From the NCBI RefSeq assembly GCF_018333215.1, contig NZ_BORO01000010.1:1-64000 (forward strand): a stretch of 64,000 nt of DNA. The letters are read 5' to 3'. The position numbers and the translations under genes were made by a program. Shown one piece after another: positions 1-8,357 of this stretch (within the stretch, counting starts at the first letter, position 1; each line of letters begins with the position of its first letter). The notes under the pieces were generated by a model. That model saw nothing but the letters and a program-made list of their open reading frames with translations, did no database searches and was not told the origin of the DNA. Origin of the DNA: Oceanobacillus sp. J11TS1 (GTDB taxonomy: Bacteria; Bacillota; Bacilli; Bacillales; Amphibacillaceae).

Positions 1-25
1 CATTATCAGTTATACTAGTAGACAT
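1..25 (-). CDS. start of an unidentified gene running off the left edge
   Basis: Reading the minus strand, an ATG at 25 opens a frame that begins M-S-T-S-I-T-D-N and leaves the window. A GAGGAG ribosome binding site lies at 35-40, nine bases before the ATG, which is the main support. Eight codons are too few to name the product. The direction is divergent from the tagO-like gene that follows the repeat block. Confidence 0.45.
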
Positions 26-140
26 AGGTAAGGTCTCCTCTTCTTAGTTTTTGTGATGATTAACTAATGGGTAGGATAACCTTACCTTTCCTATTTATTC
101 AGCTTACACAGACTATTGTACGTCATCCGATCGAGTCAGA

Positions 141-400
141 AACCGCTCCAATCCAAGGCCAAAGCGCTCCGCCCCATCCAAAATTCGCTCCAACCCAAGA
201 CCAAAGCGCTCCAATCCAGTCAGAATCCGCTCCAAATGAGGCCAATGCGCTCCAACCGAGCCAGAATCCGCTCCAAACCAGTCATAAATCGCTCCACCCC
301 ATCCAGAAACCGCTCCAACCCAGGCCAAAGCGCTCCGCCCCATCCAAAATCCGCTCCACCCCAAGGCTAAAGCGCTCCGATCGAGTCAGAAAGCGCTCCA
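141..400. repeat. 21-bp tandem repeat block, 13 copies
   Basis: The core CGCTCC occurs at 144, 165, 186, 207, 228, 248, 269, 290, 311, 331, 352, 373 and 394, a spacing of 21 (twice 20) bases. The consensus of a unit is roughly AAAGCGCTCCAACCCAGGCC plus one base, with variable positions after the core. Because the period is a multiple of three, long frames stay open on both strands across the block (67-480 plus, 113-364 minus); their composition is pure repeat and I do not call them genes. The strict period of about two helical turns would put every core on one face of the DNA. Function is unknown. Confidence 0.9.
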
Positions 401-467
401 CCCCAACCAAAACCCACCCCAACTCCAAGCCAACCCACCAACTCCCAAAGAATAATCGGATTAATCA

Positions 468-497
468 TTGCGCAATCTAGGAGGAGTCCTATATAAT
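468..497 (+). promoter_or_regulatory. candidate promoter of the first tagO gene
   Basis: TTGCGC at 468-473 and TATAAT at 492-497 are separated by 18 bases. The only plus-strand gene downstream is the tagO-like gene at 685, which would have a leader of about 180 nt. The -35 match is partial, so this is a candidate only. Confidence 0.4.
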
Positions 498-561
498 TTA
501 AGGAAGTCGGCAGCAAATTATGTCGAAAATTGAGATGACCAGAAAAATGACCAAAAACATG

Positions 562-605
562 ATATATAGCGGGGCAGAGGGCTTACCCCAATCAACGCTA
601 TATCC
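562..605 (+). promoter_or_regulatory. hairpin in the leader of the first tagO gene
   Basis: ATATAGCG at 564-571 pairs with CGCTATAT at 596-603, and GGGG at 571-574 can pair with CCCC at 586-589. There is no T-tract, so it is not an intrinsic terminator as it stands. Apart from the possible promoter and this hairpin I see nothing else between 481 and 684. Confidence 0.35.
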
Positions 606-684
606 GATTCGATAAATAGACAGGGGCTGCAAATAAGGCTGTCCTTGAGGCGTGATAGAATTGTAAGATTTAGGAGAATGGGCG

Positions 685-1794
685 ATGTTTAACTATGTTG
701 ATTTAGCGATAGCCTTTCTTATTTCTGCTGTGACTTCTTTGCTGGTTACATTTCCGGTAAAAAAGCTGGCGGTTAAAATAGGGGCAATGGATACACCCAA
801 TCATCGAAAAATACATAAAAAAATAACACCGAGATTAGGCGGGATAGCCATTTTTATCGGTGCTCTTTTAGGTATGCTTTATTTACAGCCGAGGCATATC
901 TATGTGGATGAAATTCTGATTGGTTCGATCATTATTCTTATTACGGGGGCGCTGGATGATAAGTATACGCTTCGTCCGCTTGTGAAATTGTCGGGGCAAG
1001 TTATTGCTGCGGGTTTACTTATTTATGCGGGCTTGATTATTGAGCGTATTACCATTCCGTTTCTAGGGGTGGTGGAGCTTGGCTTCTTAGGTCCGGTACT
1101 TACTTTCTTTTGGATTATTGGGATTACCAATGCGATTAATTTAATTGATGGTTTGGACGGGCTGGCAACAGGTGTAACGACGATTGCGATGATTAGTATC
1201 TTTGCGATGGCGCTTGTCGATTATCAAGTGTTGGTTGCTTATTTATGTATTAGTTTTATTGGCGCGAATATTGGCTTTTTATATCACAACTTTTATCCTG
1301 CAAAAATATACATGGGGGATACCGGTTCGAATTTACTTGGCTATGTGGTTGCGATTATTTCTATATTAGGTTTGTTTAAAAACATTACCTTCTTCAGTTT
1401 TATTATTCCTGTCGTGATTCTGGCGGTACCTATCTTTGACACGCTGGTGGCAATGATTCGCCGTTTATATAATAAAGAAAGCATCATGGCAGCAGATCGC
1501 CGCCATATTCACTACCAATTACTTGATGCGGGGTATAGTCACCGGAAAACGGTTGTGATTATTTATTTGTTCAGTGCCTTGTTTGGGGTAATAGGTCTTC
1601 TCTTTTCAGAAGCCGATTTAGCAATTTCCCTGCTGTTTACAGCTGTTTTGATTATTCTCTTGCATATTTTTGCGGAGCTGGCCGGCCTGGTTATGGGAGG
1701 GAAAAGGCCAATCGTAACGTTGCTTCGCCGGTTAAAAGCAGTTTTAGTGAAACCATTTAAGAAAAGAAAGAATCAAAGAAAAAGCAGTGACTAA
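685..1794 (+). CDS. tagO: TagO-like undecaprenyl-phosphate GlcNAc-1-phosphate transferase (copy 1)
   Basis: This 369-residue integral membrane protein belongs to the MraY/WecA/TagO family, which moves a sugar-1-phosphate from a UDP-sugar to undecaprenyl phosphate and so starts a lipid-linked glycan at the inner face of the membrane. Visible family marks are DD at 91-92, NAINLIDGLDG at 149-159, GDTG at 211-214 and the HIH of the sugar-binding loop at 274-276, with about ten hydrophobic segments. The start is fixed by AGGAG at 672-676. A second homologue lies at 29111. Which copy serves wall teichoic acid and which serves another polymer cannot be told from the sequence; the csa genes next door suggest this copy may prime the secondary wall polymer. 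Confidence 0.85.
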   Translation: MFNYVDLAIAFLISAVTSLLVTFPVKKLAVKIGAMDTPNHRKIHKKITPRLGGIAIFIGALLGMLYLQPRHIYVDEILIGSIIILITGALDDKYTLRPLVKLSGQVIAAGLLIYAGLIIERITIPFLGVVELGFLGPVLTFFWIIGITNAINLIDGLDGLATGVTTIAMISIFAMALVDYQVLVAYLCISFIGANIGFLYHNFYPAKIYMGDTGSNLLGYVVAIISILGLFKNITFFSFIIPVVILAVPIFDTLVAMIRRLYNKESIMAADRRHIHYQLLDAGYSHRKTVVIIYLFSALFGVIGLLFSEADLAISLLFTAVLIILLHIFAELAGLVMGGKRPIVTLLRRLKAVLVKPFKKRKNQRKSSD

Positions 1795-1810
1795 AATCGC
1801 TGCTTTTTTT
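1781..1810. terminator. bidirectional terminator between tagO copy 1 and csaB
   Basis: AAAGCAGTGA at 1781-1790 pairs with TCGCTGCTTT at 1797-1806 (one wobble pair), followed by a T-run; the complementary run of A on the left lets it work for the minus strand as well. It overlaps the tagO stop codon. Confidence 0.75.
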
Positions 1811-1872
1811 GAATGCTCGCTATGTTCGCCAGCGCAACTCATCCCCAACCCAATCCCAGCAACACCTTCATT

Positions 1873-2946
1873 TTAACCGCTTCTACTTCTATTTCCCATT
1901 TTAAATACATCCAGCGCAGAGGATGCTGTATCCTGCGCCCCTTGATGAAATTGCTTTATTCGCTCCCGATAACGGCGATGCTCCTCCCCTGTATCCAATA
2001 GCATCTGGACATGTTCCAGCAGAGAATCGGCTGTCCAATTCAGCTTTTCCACATGCCCGACAACCGGTTGGCCGAGCTGTTTAGCAATCGCATCAATTTT
2101 TGGATCATAGGATAATGCAACAAAAGGAGTCGCCGTAATCGCAGCAAAAATTAAAGCATGCAGACGCATCCCGATAAGTACATCGGCTTGATGGATATGT
2201 TGTAGTCTTTCTGTGAAAGAAGAGGTATCGGAAAGGACTTCACTTGGTGCGTGCATGGTTTCCTGGATTTCCACAGAAGTCATATAATCCTGCTGTCCAT
2301 GCATTGGTAAAAATAAAATCGTATACCCTTGCTGGTAGAGAGCATCCAAGCAGATAGCCAATTGTTTTTTATAGGATTGGTGATGCCGCCAAGCACGGAC
2401 AGCGACACAAATCGTGTTCGACGTTTTTTTCTCAGGAAAAGAAGTACGCAGCCCAAGGACGGGGTCTGGAACGACTTGAATCGACTCCTTAACGCCGATG
2501 GTTTGTAAAAAGGCTTTGGAATCACGGTCTCTTACGGAGATATATTGGGAACGATTAAATAAATAAGAAACCAAACGTTTGCTGACTAAACGACGTAATG
2601 GACCGATTCCTTGCGCATAGATGCATACGGGAACTTTATGAAATCGAGCAAGCTGGATAATGCCAGCATAATAGAGGAGCGAGCGGCTGCTTGTAATATC
2701 TTGGAACAGCGACCCGCCGCCACTGATAAGCCCGTCAGCCTGGCGCATCACTTGATTTACCTCGGCTAACCGCTGCCGGTGGACGCTTTCCACCTGAAAT
2801 GTTTTTTTCGTTTGCGGTGGATTATTAGATAAAACCGTAATTTTAATGGCTGAATCCTCGATGCGAAGCGCTGAGATAATACTATGAAGAATAGCCTCAT
2901 CTCCCGCATTATCAAATCCATAATAGCCCGATAAAATAACGTGCAT
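1873..2946 (-). CDS. csaB: CsaB polysaccharide pyruvyl transferase
   Basis: CsaB-type enzymes transfer pyruvate from phosphoenolpyruvate to a secondary cell-wall polysaccharide, giving the ketal that SLH-domain proteins bind. The protein begins MHVILSGYYGFDNAGDEA, the characteristic N-terminus of the family, and carries GGGSLFQD and IGMRLHALIFA. I place the start at 2946 rather than at the upstream ATG at 2970, because an AGGAGG lies nine bases before it; that site overlaps the end of the preceding DUF5693 gene, indicating coupled translation. The resulting length of about 357 residues fits the family. It is the last gene of a csaA-like/DUF5693/csaB operon. No SLH-domain protein is encoded in this window. 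Confidence 0.9.
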   Translation of the reverse strand: MHVILSGYYGFDNAGDEAILHSIISALRIEDSAIKITVLSNNPPQTKKTFQVESVHRQRLAEVNQVMRQADGLISGGGSLFQDITSSRSLLYYAGIIQLARFHKVPVCIYAQGIGPLRRLVSKRLVSYLFNRSQYISVRDRDSKAFLQTIGVKESIQVVPDPVLGLRTSFPEKKTSNTICVAVRAWRHHQSYKKQLAICLDALYQQGYTILFLPMHGQQDYMTSVEIQETMHAPSEVLSDTSSFTERLQHIHQADVLIGMRLHALIFAAITATPFVALSYDPKIDAIAKQLGQPVVGHVEKLNWTADSLLEHVQMLLDTGEEHRRYRERIKQFHQGAQDTASSALDVFKMGNRSRSG

Positions 2947-2950
2947 GGAC

Positions 2951-4816
2951 CTATCCCTCCTGCCAAGCATTTTTCTTGTATCTTGCCCAGTATTTCCGAG
3001 CCCATACGATAAGAAAGAGAATCAGATAGCCGAAAATCAGTCCCAATCCGATTCCGTAAATAGACCGCAATATCGAAATAAACAGCGGCGTATGGAAATG
3101 GGTGAACGTATTTAACATGGACAGAAAACCGATGGATCCGATTGTTAAGAAACACTTTCCGAGAACACTTGAACACGGGAGAAAGTATAGCCCGATAACC
3201 ATCGCTGGATAACCAATCAAAAATTCCTTGGTACGCGGTCGAACATATAATAATTCCTCTAGCTTATGCCGAATGGTCATTTCCAGTGAACTAACCATTC
3301 CGCTATTCCCCGTCCGGACAAGATAATAGGCAAAAGCGAATAGCAGAACAAGCATCACCAAGACATGCCAGACACGTATTTCTTTGTTCAACAAGGTTTG
3401 TAAGGAATGGCGATTTTGCTTGGTAAAGAAAGAATAAAATAAACCGAAAAGTACAAGCAGCGGCGGGATAATATGCAATAGCTTAATTCCCCGAAAAAGC
3501 TCCACCCCGGTAATAAATGCATTCCCATTTAATAATCCGATAATAAGCAGAATACCAAGAATCGTTATCCCTGTTGCCTGTAAAAAAGAAAGCCAAACAG
3601 GAGCCTGTTTTTCTGCCCGGGAATTTGCACTGACTAAAACAGCACCAACCACCGTTAAAATAGCGATCAGCCATGTAAATAGTTTTAAAAGAAGCAGGTA
3701 GTCTGTGATCATCCAAGCAGCACCCAAAACAAACAAAAGGAACACGACCATCCCCCGTATCTTTTGGAAAAATAAACAGCTTAGCAGTGTATAACTAAAG
3801 AGAAGCGCTGTAACAAGAAGCAACGGTTGTATCCAGTTTGCCTTTTCTATTTTTTGAAAAGGCAGCGCATTTCCGTGGATAAACTGGGCAGGCATTTGCT
3901 GCTGAAGCTTTTCTAAAAAAACAATTCCTTCTGTTGCATCTTCAAGCGGTAGATTGACAAGAATCGAACGAATATTTCGCTCTTTGATAGCCCGGATAGC
4001 TTGTTGGACACTTTCTTCCATCGGTTTCTCACCAAGTTGAATGGCGTGCTGACGAATAAATTGATAATCTGTTGCGTTTGCTATAACAGCCCCCCCTGCT
4101 AAACGGGTGAATTCCTGTTGATAAAAAGGGATGCCATGTTTTTGCAAGTCATTACCTGTAGTTTGCATAGCATCCGCATTTGGAAAACCGAGCACCTCCC
4201 CAGAGGAAAATAAAACACCTTGAGGGGAAGATTGTTGATATGTATGAAAAAGATCATGTAAATCGGACTCATCCTGATTTGGCAGGTTAAATACATAATT
4301 TATACCCATCTCATGCAGCATTTGCATTTCATAGGGGTCATAACCTATAAATGCTTCTAAGCTAGAACGATCGGTGAAATAATAAAATCGTTCGCCGCCA
4401 ACTAACCGATATTCCAAATAAAAATGCTGATTCAATAGTTCTTGATAGAACGCTTGCTGCGGCTGGCTGACGTATATTCCTTTCTCTACAGGACTGTCTT
4501 TATATTCGGCAGAAAAGCGCAAAGCCTCCACCAGCTCTGCATCCGTATAAATGCTTAGCAGCTGCTTTTCCTTCATTCGTTCCAACGTTAGATAATCCAG
4601 CTGTACTTTTTTGAGTCCGGCAGCTTGGAAATCTTCCAGCACCTCATAGAGCAATTGATTTTCCTCTGCAGCGGCTTCCGTCAAATGTTGAAGCGGCATC
4701 ACGACCTCGTACGTACGATTAGCGGATTCCACGGCAACTCGATTGATTAATCCCGGCAGAGACAGGATAAGTAAAAATAGAACAAGACTAAATAGATAAA
4801 AAGGCTTTCGCATCAA
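2951..4816 (-). CDS. DUF5693 family membrane protein
   Basis: This 621-residue protein has an N-terminal signal/anchor helix, an extracytoplasmic region of roughly residues 30-330, and a C-terminal half of about eight hydrophobic helices (about 335-610). I recognise it as the DUF5693 family, which is found beside csaB in Bacillales; no biochemical function is known to me. It sits 12 bases after the flippase gene and its end overlaps the csaB ribosome binding site, so all three are one transcript. The layout (large outside domain plus polytopic domain) would suit a polymer-modifying or polymer-transferring role, but that is inference. Confidence 0.75.
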   Translation of the reverse strand: MMRKPFYLFSLVLFLLILSLPGLINRVAVESANRTYEVVMPLQHLTEAAAEENQLLYEVLEDFQAAGLKKVQLDYLTLERMKEKQLLSIYTDAELVEALRFSAEYKDSPVEKGIYVSQPQQAFYQELLNQHFYLEYRLVGGERFYYFTDRSSLEAFIGYDPYEMQMLHEMGINYVFNLPNQDESDLHDLFHTYQQSSPQGVLFSSGEVLGFPNADAMQTTGNDLQKHGIPFYQQEFTRLAGGAVIANATDYQFIRQHAIQLGEKPMEESVQQAIRAIKERNIRSILVNLPLEDATEGIVFLEKLQQQMPAQFIHGNALPFQKIEKANWIQPLLLVTALLFSYTLLSCLFFQKIRGMVVFLLFVLGAAWMITDYLLLLKLFTWLIAILTVVGAVLVSANSRAEKQAPVWLSFLQATGITILGILLIIGLLNGNAFITGVELFRGIKLLHIIPPLLVLFGLFYSFFTKQNRHSLQTLLNKEIRVWHVLVMLVLLFAFAYYLVRTGNSGMVSSLEMTIRHKLEELLYVRPRTKEFLIGYPAMVIGLYFLPCSSVLGKCFLTIGSIGFLSMLNTFTHFHTPLFISILRSIYGIGLGLIFGYLILFLIVWARKYWARYKKNAWQEG

Positions 4817-4828
4817 TAATAAACTCCT

Positions 4829-6352
4829 TTATACAGCTTTCTTTTGCTTCCTCCACCAAAGAAACCAAACAGCAACAGCGATAATCAGAAAAATAAAACC
4901 AACCGTAAGAGAATACAAGAACGCTTCCCCTCGGCTGTCTACACCAACTCCCCAAAGCATCATCGGAATCCGCAATATAAAACCAAGACAGAAGCAACCA
5001 AATAATACGGCAATTAATTTCCGTGGAAAGATAGATATAGAAAGAAGCCGTTTTAATAAGGAAACATTCAAAAGGACTAATAAACCATAACTGAATAACG
5101 TTACATAGGCAGCAGCCATCAATCCATACGCCGGAAGAAAGGCTAGATTACCAATCACTTTGATACCAATTGCGATGCATACAAATACGGCAGCTTGTTT
5201 TTCGTAAGCCAATGCCTGCAAAATTGCCGTACTAAGCAGCGCCAGAGATAAAAAACCGCCACTGATGAGAAGAATGACAATAACTGCATTTCCATTGGTG
5301 TCTGTAAATAACGTGATATTAAGCGGCGTAATAAATAAAACCGAGATCATAACGACAGGCCAGGAAGTTAATTGAACAATCCAGATGGTCTTCGCTGCAG
5401 TTTGCTGAATCTTCTTCCATTCTCCCGTTTGCCTTAAGCGAGCTAGATGAGGAATCAGCGGTGTAACCACAGAGGAAGCAAGCATCGTAATCATTTGAAC
5501 AAAAATAATTCCGCGACTGTAAATACCAAATGCATGAGGAACTTTCTCAGCAGAGACACCAAACTGCTGCAACCCATACGGAATCGTTAAGGAGTCCACG
5601 ACAGGCATCAACGAAAAACTAATCGATCCAAATGCAATGGGAATAGCAATCGTTAATAGAGAAGTACTATCTTGTTTAAATTGTGCCCAATTTTTTGTCT
5701 TCCAAACGAAAGCGGATAGCGATTTTGTCTGTCTCCGGTAAGCAGAAAACAAATAAAGGAGAGAGATCCCCGCCCCTGCAATGGAACCAATCATCATCCA
5801 GCCGGCAATCTGTGGATAGCTGAAATCAAGTTCCACGAGAAAATAGACAATGCAAAGCATGATCCCCACACGAAAGACCTGTTCGATAATTTGCGAGATA
5901 GCAGTTTGGTGCATCATTTCAAAGCCTTGAAAATACCCGCGATAGACTGCCATATACGGAGCGATAAGAAGCGTGGCAGAAACCATGATTAAAGGGAAGC
6001 GAATCTGTTCCCCGCCTAAAAGCGAAGCAAGAGGGAATGAAAGCAGCCAAATAGCCAAAAAGCAGCCCACACCAAATAAAAGACCTAAGAAGCGGGAAGC
6101 AAAAAATAAAGAAGTGATGGAAGCACCGTCATCATGCATGCGCTTTTCTGAGATCAGCTTAGAAACAGCGATGGGAATCCCTGCTACAGACAGCGTTAGC
6201 GTCAACATATAAATCGGGTATACAATGCTGAAAATACCAAGCAATTCATCTCCAGCAATATTTTGCATGGGAATCCGAAATAAGCTGCCAATCAATTTTG
6301 ATAGTGCAGAAGCAATCGTAAGAAATAAAGCGCCTTTGAATAATGGATGCAT
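4829..6352 (-). CDS. oligosaccharide flippase of the MurJ/SpoVB/MATE superfamily, CsaA-like
   Basis: The 507-residue protein has about 14 hydrophobic helices and an N-terminus (KGALFLTIASALSKLIGSLF) typical of the SpoVB/YtgP/MurJ branch of polysaccharide flippases, which move lipid-linked sugars across the membrane. Its position at the head of a csaB operon matches the csaA-csaB pair described in Bacillus anthracis, where CsaA is the presumed transporter of the pyruvylated polymer; that analogy rests on gene order and family only. The start has AAAGGAG upstream (around 6363). SpoVB or a lipid II flippase remain possible alternatives. Confidence 0.8.
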   Translation of the reverse strand: MHPLFKGALFLTIASALSKLIGSLFRIPMQNIAGDELLGIFSIVYPIYMLTLTLSVAGIPIAVSKLISEKRMHDDGASITSLFFASRFLGLLFGVGCFLAIWLLSFPLASLLGGEQIRFPLIMVSATLLIAPYMAVYRGYFQGFEMMHQTAISQIIEQVFRVGIMLCIVYFLVELDFSYPQIAGWMMIGSIAGAGISLLYLFSAYRRQTKSLSAFVWKTKNWAQFKQDSTSLLTIAIPIAFGSISFSLMPVVDSLTIPYGLQQFGVSAEKVPHAFGIYSRGIIFVQMITMLASSVVTPLIPHLARLRQTGEWKKIQQTAAKTIWIVQLTSWPVVMISVLFITPLNITLFTDTNGNAVIVILLISGGFLSLALLSTAILQALAYEKQAAVFVCIAIGIKVIGNLAFLPAYGLMAAAYVTLFSYGLLVLLNVSLLKRLLSISIFPRKLIAVLFGCFCLGFILRIPMMLWGVGVDSRGEAFLYSLTVGFIFLIIAVAVWFLWWRKQKKAV

Positions 6353-6529
6353 GGGAAAAGCTCCTTTAGATCATCGTTAAATAAAAGCTTTCTTGTTAGT
6401 TTATCCGGAAGTGATGATTTTAGAAGAGGGAACTCTAAATTAGACAGAATAAGATTCGATAAGCAGGTTAGAATAAATAAAAGGAAAGTCTCAATAGGGA
6501 ATAAAAGAGGCTATAGATAGTTGAAAAAC
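6353..6529. other. short intergenic stretch upstream of the csa operon
   Basis: Between the flippase gene and the tagB terminator there is no open frame of note. It should contain the minus-strand promoter of the csa operon, but I do not see a convincing -35/-10 pair. Confidence 0.4.
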
Positions 6530-6563
6530 AAAAAAACATACACGCATTTTCGCGTATATGTTT
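6530..6563 (-). terminator. terminator of the tagD-tagB operon
   Basis: On the minus strand AACATATACGCG and the GCGTGTATGTT arm form a hairpin around the tagB stop codon, followed by a run of seven T (plus-strand A run at 6530-6537). Confidence 0.8.
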
Positions 6564-7746
6564 AAACAGATACTTTTTCGGATGCTTGTTCTTCGGTTCC
6601 TGTTAGAAACAACACTAAGTCATCGCTGGAATGACCTTGAGAATACTCGCTATAAGTTTGTTTAAAACTGCGGATTTTCTCATAATCAAAAGCATCGGAC
6701 TGAATGACTCGAATAATTTCATTTGTCGAGCTGACAACAGGGCCAGGAACGACATCCTCATAATGATCAATTAAACCACTGGTGATTTTATATTCTTCTA
6801 AATCATATGCAAAGAAAATCATTGGTCTTTCTAAAGTAGCATATTCAAAAGGAATCGAAGAATAATCACTAATTAACAAATCGGTAATAAGCAGCAGTTC
6901 ATTGGTATCTTTGTAATTCGAAAAATCATAAACAAAATCTTCATAGAGATCATATTTTAATCCCGCCGAAACAGCTGGATGCAGTTTGATAAATAACACA
7001 TAATCATCGGACAGCTCTTGATACATACGATGCAAATCAAGCTCTAAATCATATTTATCTAAAGCATCATTGCGAAACGTAGGTGTATATAAGATGATTT
7101 TGCGGTCTCGAATACTAGGAAATTGTTTCTTGATATTGTTATAGACACGGTCACGACGATCTTGATCAAACAGTAAATCAGAACGTGGAATCCCAGTGCG
7201 AATGATTTGCTCATCAGCCAGGCCGAAGCTTTCTTTAAACGAATCTGCCATTTTTTCCGAACCAACGACAGAATAATCAAAGCGGCTGTAAACGGACTTA
7301 AACCGTTTTAGGGCCCGGTTACTGCGTACTTCGTTTGTTGGGTCTTCTAAGCCAAATCGTTTCAATGCACCACCTGCATGCCATAATTGAACACACGTCG
7401 TACCTTTTCGAAAGTTTGTAGACGCTAAGAAGCCTTGATACGTATCTAGCAGAATCGTTTTCGCCGTTGCTAAATGATAGATTGATTTCAAATAGCTGAT
7501 GGGATGCTTTATATCAAATGGAATAACTGTTGCTTTCAGTCCATCAAAGTTATATCGACAGGAGCTATCTTTTAATATATAAATCTCCTCATTCGACAAA
7601 TTTTGCAAAGATGAAAGAGTGAAGGCAATATTATCCCCAAAAGAAGCGACGGCGACCGTTTTTTTCTTTTGGGGAAACCATTTACATATATTAAAGAAGA
7701 TGCGAAAAGCAAATAAATATGCTGTAATCGCAAGTTCTCTAGCCAT
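6562..7746 (-). CDS. tagB: TagB-like CDP-glycerol glycerophosphotransferase (teichoic acid primase)
   Basis: This 394-residue protein belongs to the CDP-glycerol:poly(glycerophosphate) glycerophosphotransferase family. TagB-type members add the first glycerol phosphate to lipid-linked ManNAc-GlcNAc at the inner membrane face. Visible marks are LWHAGGALKRFG with the catalytic His, YTPTFR, FIKLHPAV with the second His, and DYSSIPFEYA. Length matches TagB (about 380) and lacks the extra N-terminal region of TagF. The gene overlaps tagD by eight bases, has no strong ribosome binding site of its own and is probably translationally coupled to tagD, which makes its substrate CDP-glycerol. Among five related domains in this window this is the one most like TagB. 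Confidence 0.8.
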   Translation of the reverse strand: MARELAITAYLFAFRIFFNICKWFPQKKKTVAVASFGDNIAFTLSSLQNLSNEEIYILKDSSCRYNFDGLKATVIPFDIKHPISYLKSIYHLATAKTILLDTYQGFLASTNFRKGTTCVQLWHAGGALKRFGLEDPTNEVRSNRALKRFKSVYSRFDYSVVGSEKMADSFKESFGLADEQIIRTGIPRSDLLFDQDRRDRVYNNIKKQFPSIRDRKIILYTPTFRNDALDKYDLELDLHRMYQELSDDYVLFIKLHPAVSAGLKYDLYEDFVYDFSNYKDTNELLLITDLLISDYSSIPFEYATLERPMIFFAYDLEEYKITSGLIDHYEDVVPGPVVSSTNEIIRVIQSDAFDYEKIRSFKQTYSEYSQGHSSDDLVLFLTGTEEQASEKVSV

Positions 7747-8137
7747 TATCCGTTAATCGTAAATCCTTTTTAATTTTTGTGGTGGAAATACCAACTGTTC
7801 GAGGCAAATAAACGACTTCACAATAATCCTTTAAGAAGTCAAATTTACCTTCCCAGTCATCACCCATTACAAAAACATCGACATTATGCTTTTGCACATC
7901 TTCAATCTTTTGCTCCCATGTTTCTTCGGCAATAACTTCATCTACATAGCGAATGGCTTCTAAAATCGCTTTTCGCTGTTCAAACGTATAATAAGCTTTC
8001 TTATCTTTAAGTGCGTTAAATTCATCTGATGATATTGCTACAATCAAATAATCTCCATATTCCTTTGCTCGGCGTAGTATATTGATATGTCCAGTATGAA
8101 GTAAATCAAACGTTCCGTACGTAATTACTTTCTTCAT
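7739..8137 (-). CDS. tagD: glycerol-3-phosphate cytidylyltransferase
   Basis: TagD makes CDP-glycerol from CTP and sn-glycerol 3-phosphate in the cytoplasm, the activated precursor for poly(glycerol phosphate) teichoic acid. The 132-residue protein has the full nucleotidyltransferase signature, YGTFDLLHTGHINIL at 7-21 with HTGH, and GISTTKIKK near the C-terminus. A GGAGG lies 12 bases before the ATG, a slightly long spacing. It heads a two-gene operon with the TagB-like primase. Confidence 0.95.
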   Translation of the reverse strand: MKKVITYGTFDLLHTGHINILRRAKEYGDYLIVAISSDEFNALKDKKAYYTFEQRKAILEAIRYVDEVIAEETWEQKIEDVQKHNVDVFVMGDDWEGKFDFLKDYCEVVYLPRTVGISTTKIKKDLRLTDNG

Positions 8138-8148
8138 GAGAGTACATA

Positions 8149-8182
8149 ACCTCCAATTAATTATTTGGAATCTATTATAACA
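8149..8182 (-). promoter_or_regulatory. promoter and ribosome binding site of tagD
   Basis: On the minus strand TGTTATAAT (TATAAT at 8179-8174) is an extended -10 element, followed by a short leader and TTGGAGG before the tagD ATG. No clear -35 is visible, as expected for an extended -10 promoter. Confidence 0.5.
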
Positions 8183-8320
8183 TTAATTAGATATTGCCGT
8201 TATAATAAAATAAAAAATAATATCAACAGTTTCTTGATTGATATGAAATAGTGACTTATCACCTAATACTATAGTAACAAATTGAAATAGTGATGAGAAC
8301 CGGTAATTATAACCATAAAA

Positions 8321-8354
8321 ATAAACCGCATTGTTCAGCAACAATACGGTTTAT
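8321..8354 (-). terminator. terminator of the glucosaminidase gene
   Basis: ATAAACCGCATTGTT and AACAATACGGTTTAT form a near-perfect hairpin with a T-run on the minus strand, just after the stop codon of the 1104-residue wall hydrolase. Confidence 0.8.
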
Positions 8355-8357
8355 AGT

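Noticed and set aside
141-400. Possible CRISPR array
   Set aside because: The units are contiguous 21-bp tandem repeats without unique spacers, and there is no cas gene in the window.
67-480. Three overlapping long open frames (137, 84 and 83 codons) on both strands
   Set aside because: They consist of the 21-bp repeat, whose period keeps frames open; there is no ribosome binding site and no protein-like composition.
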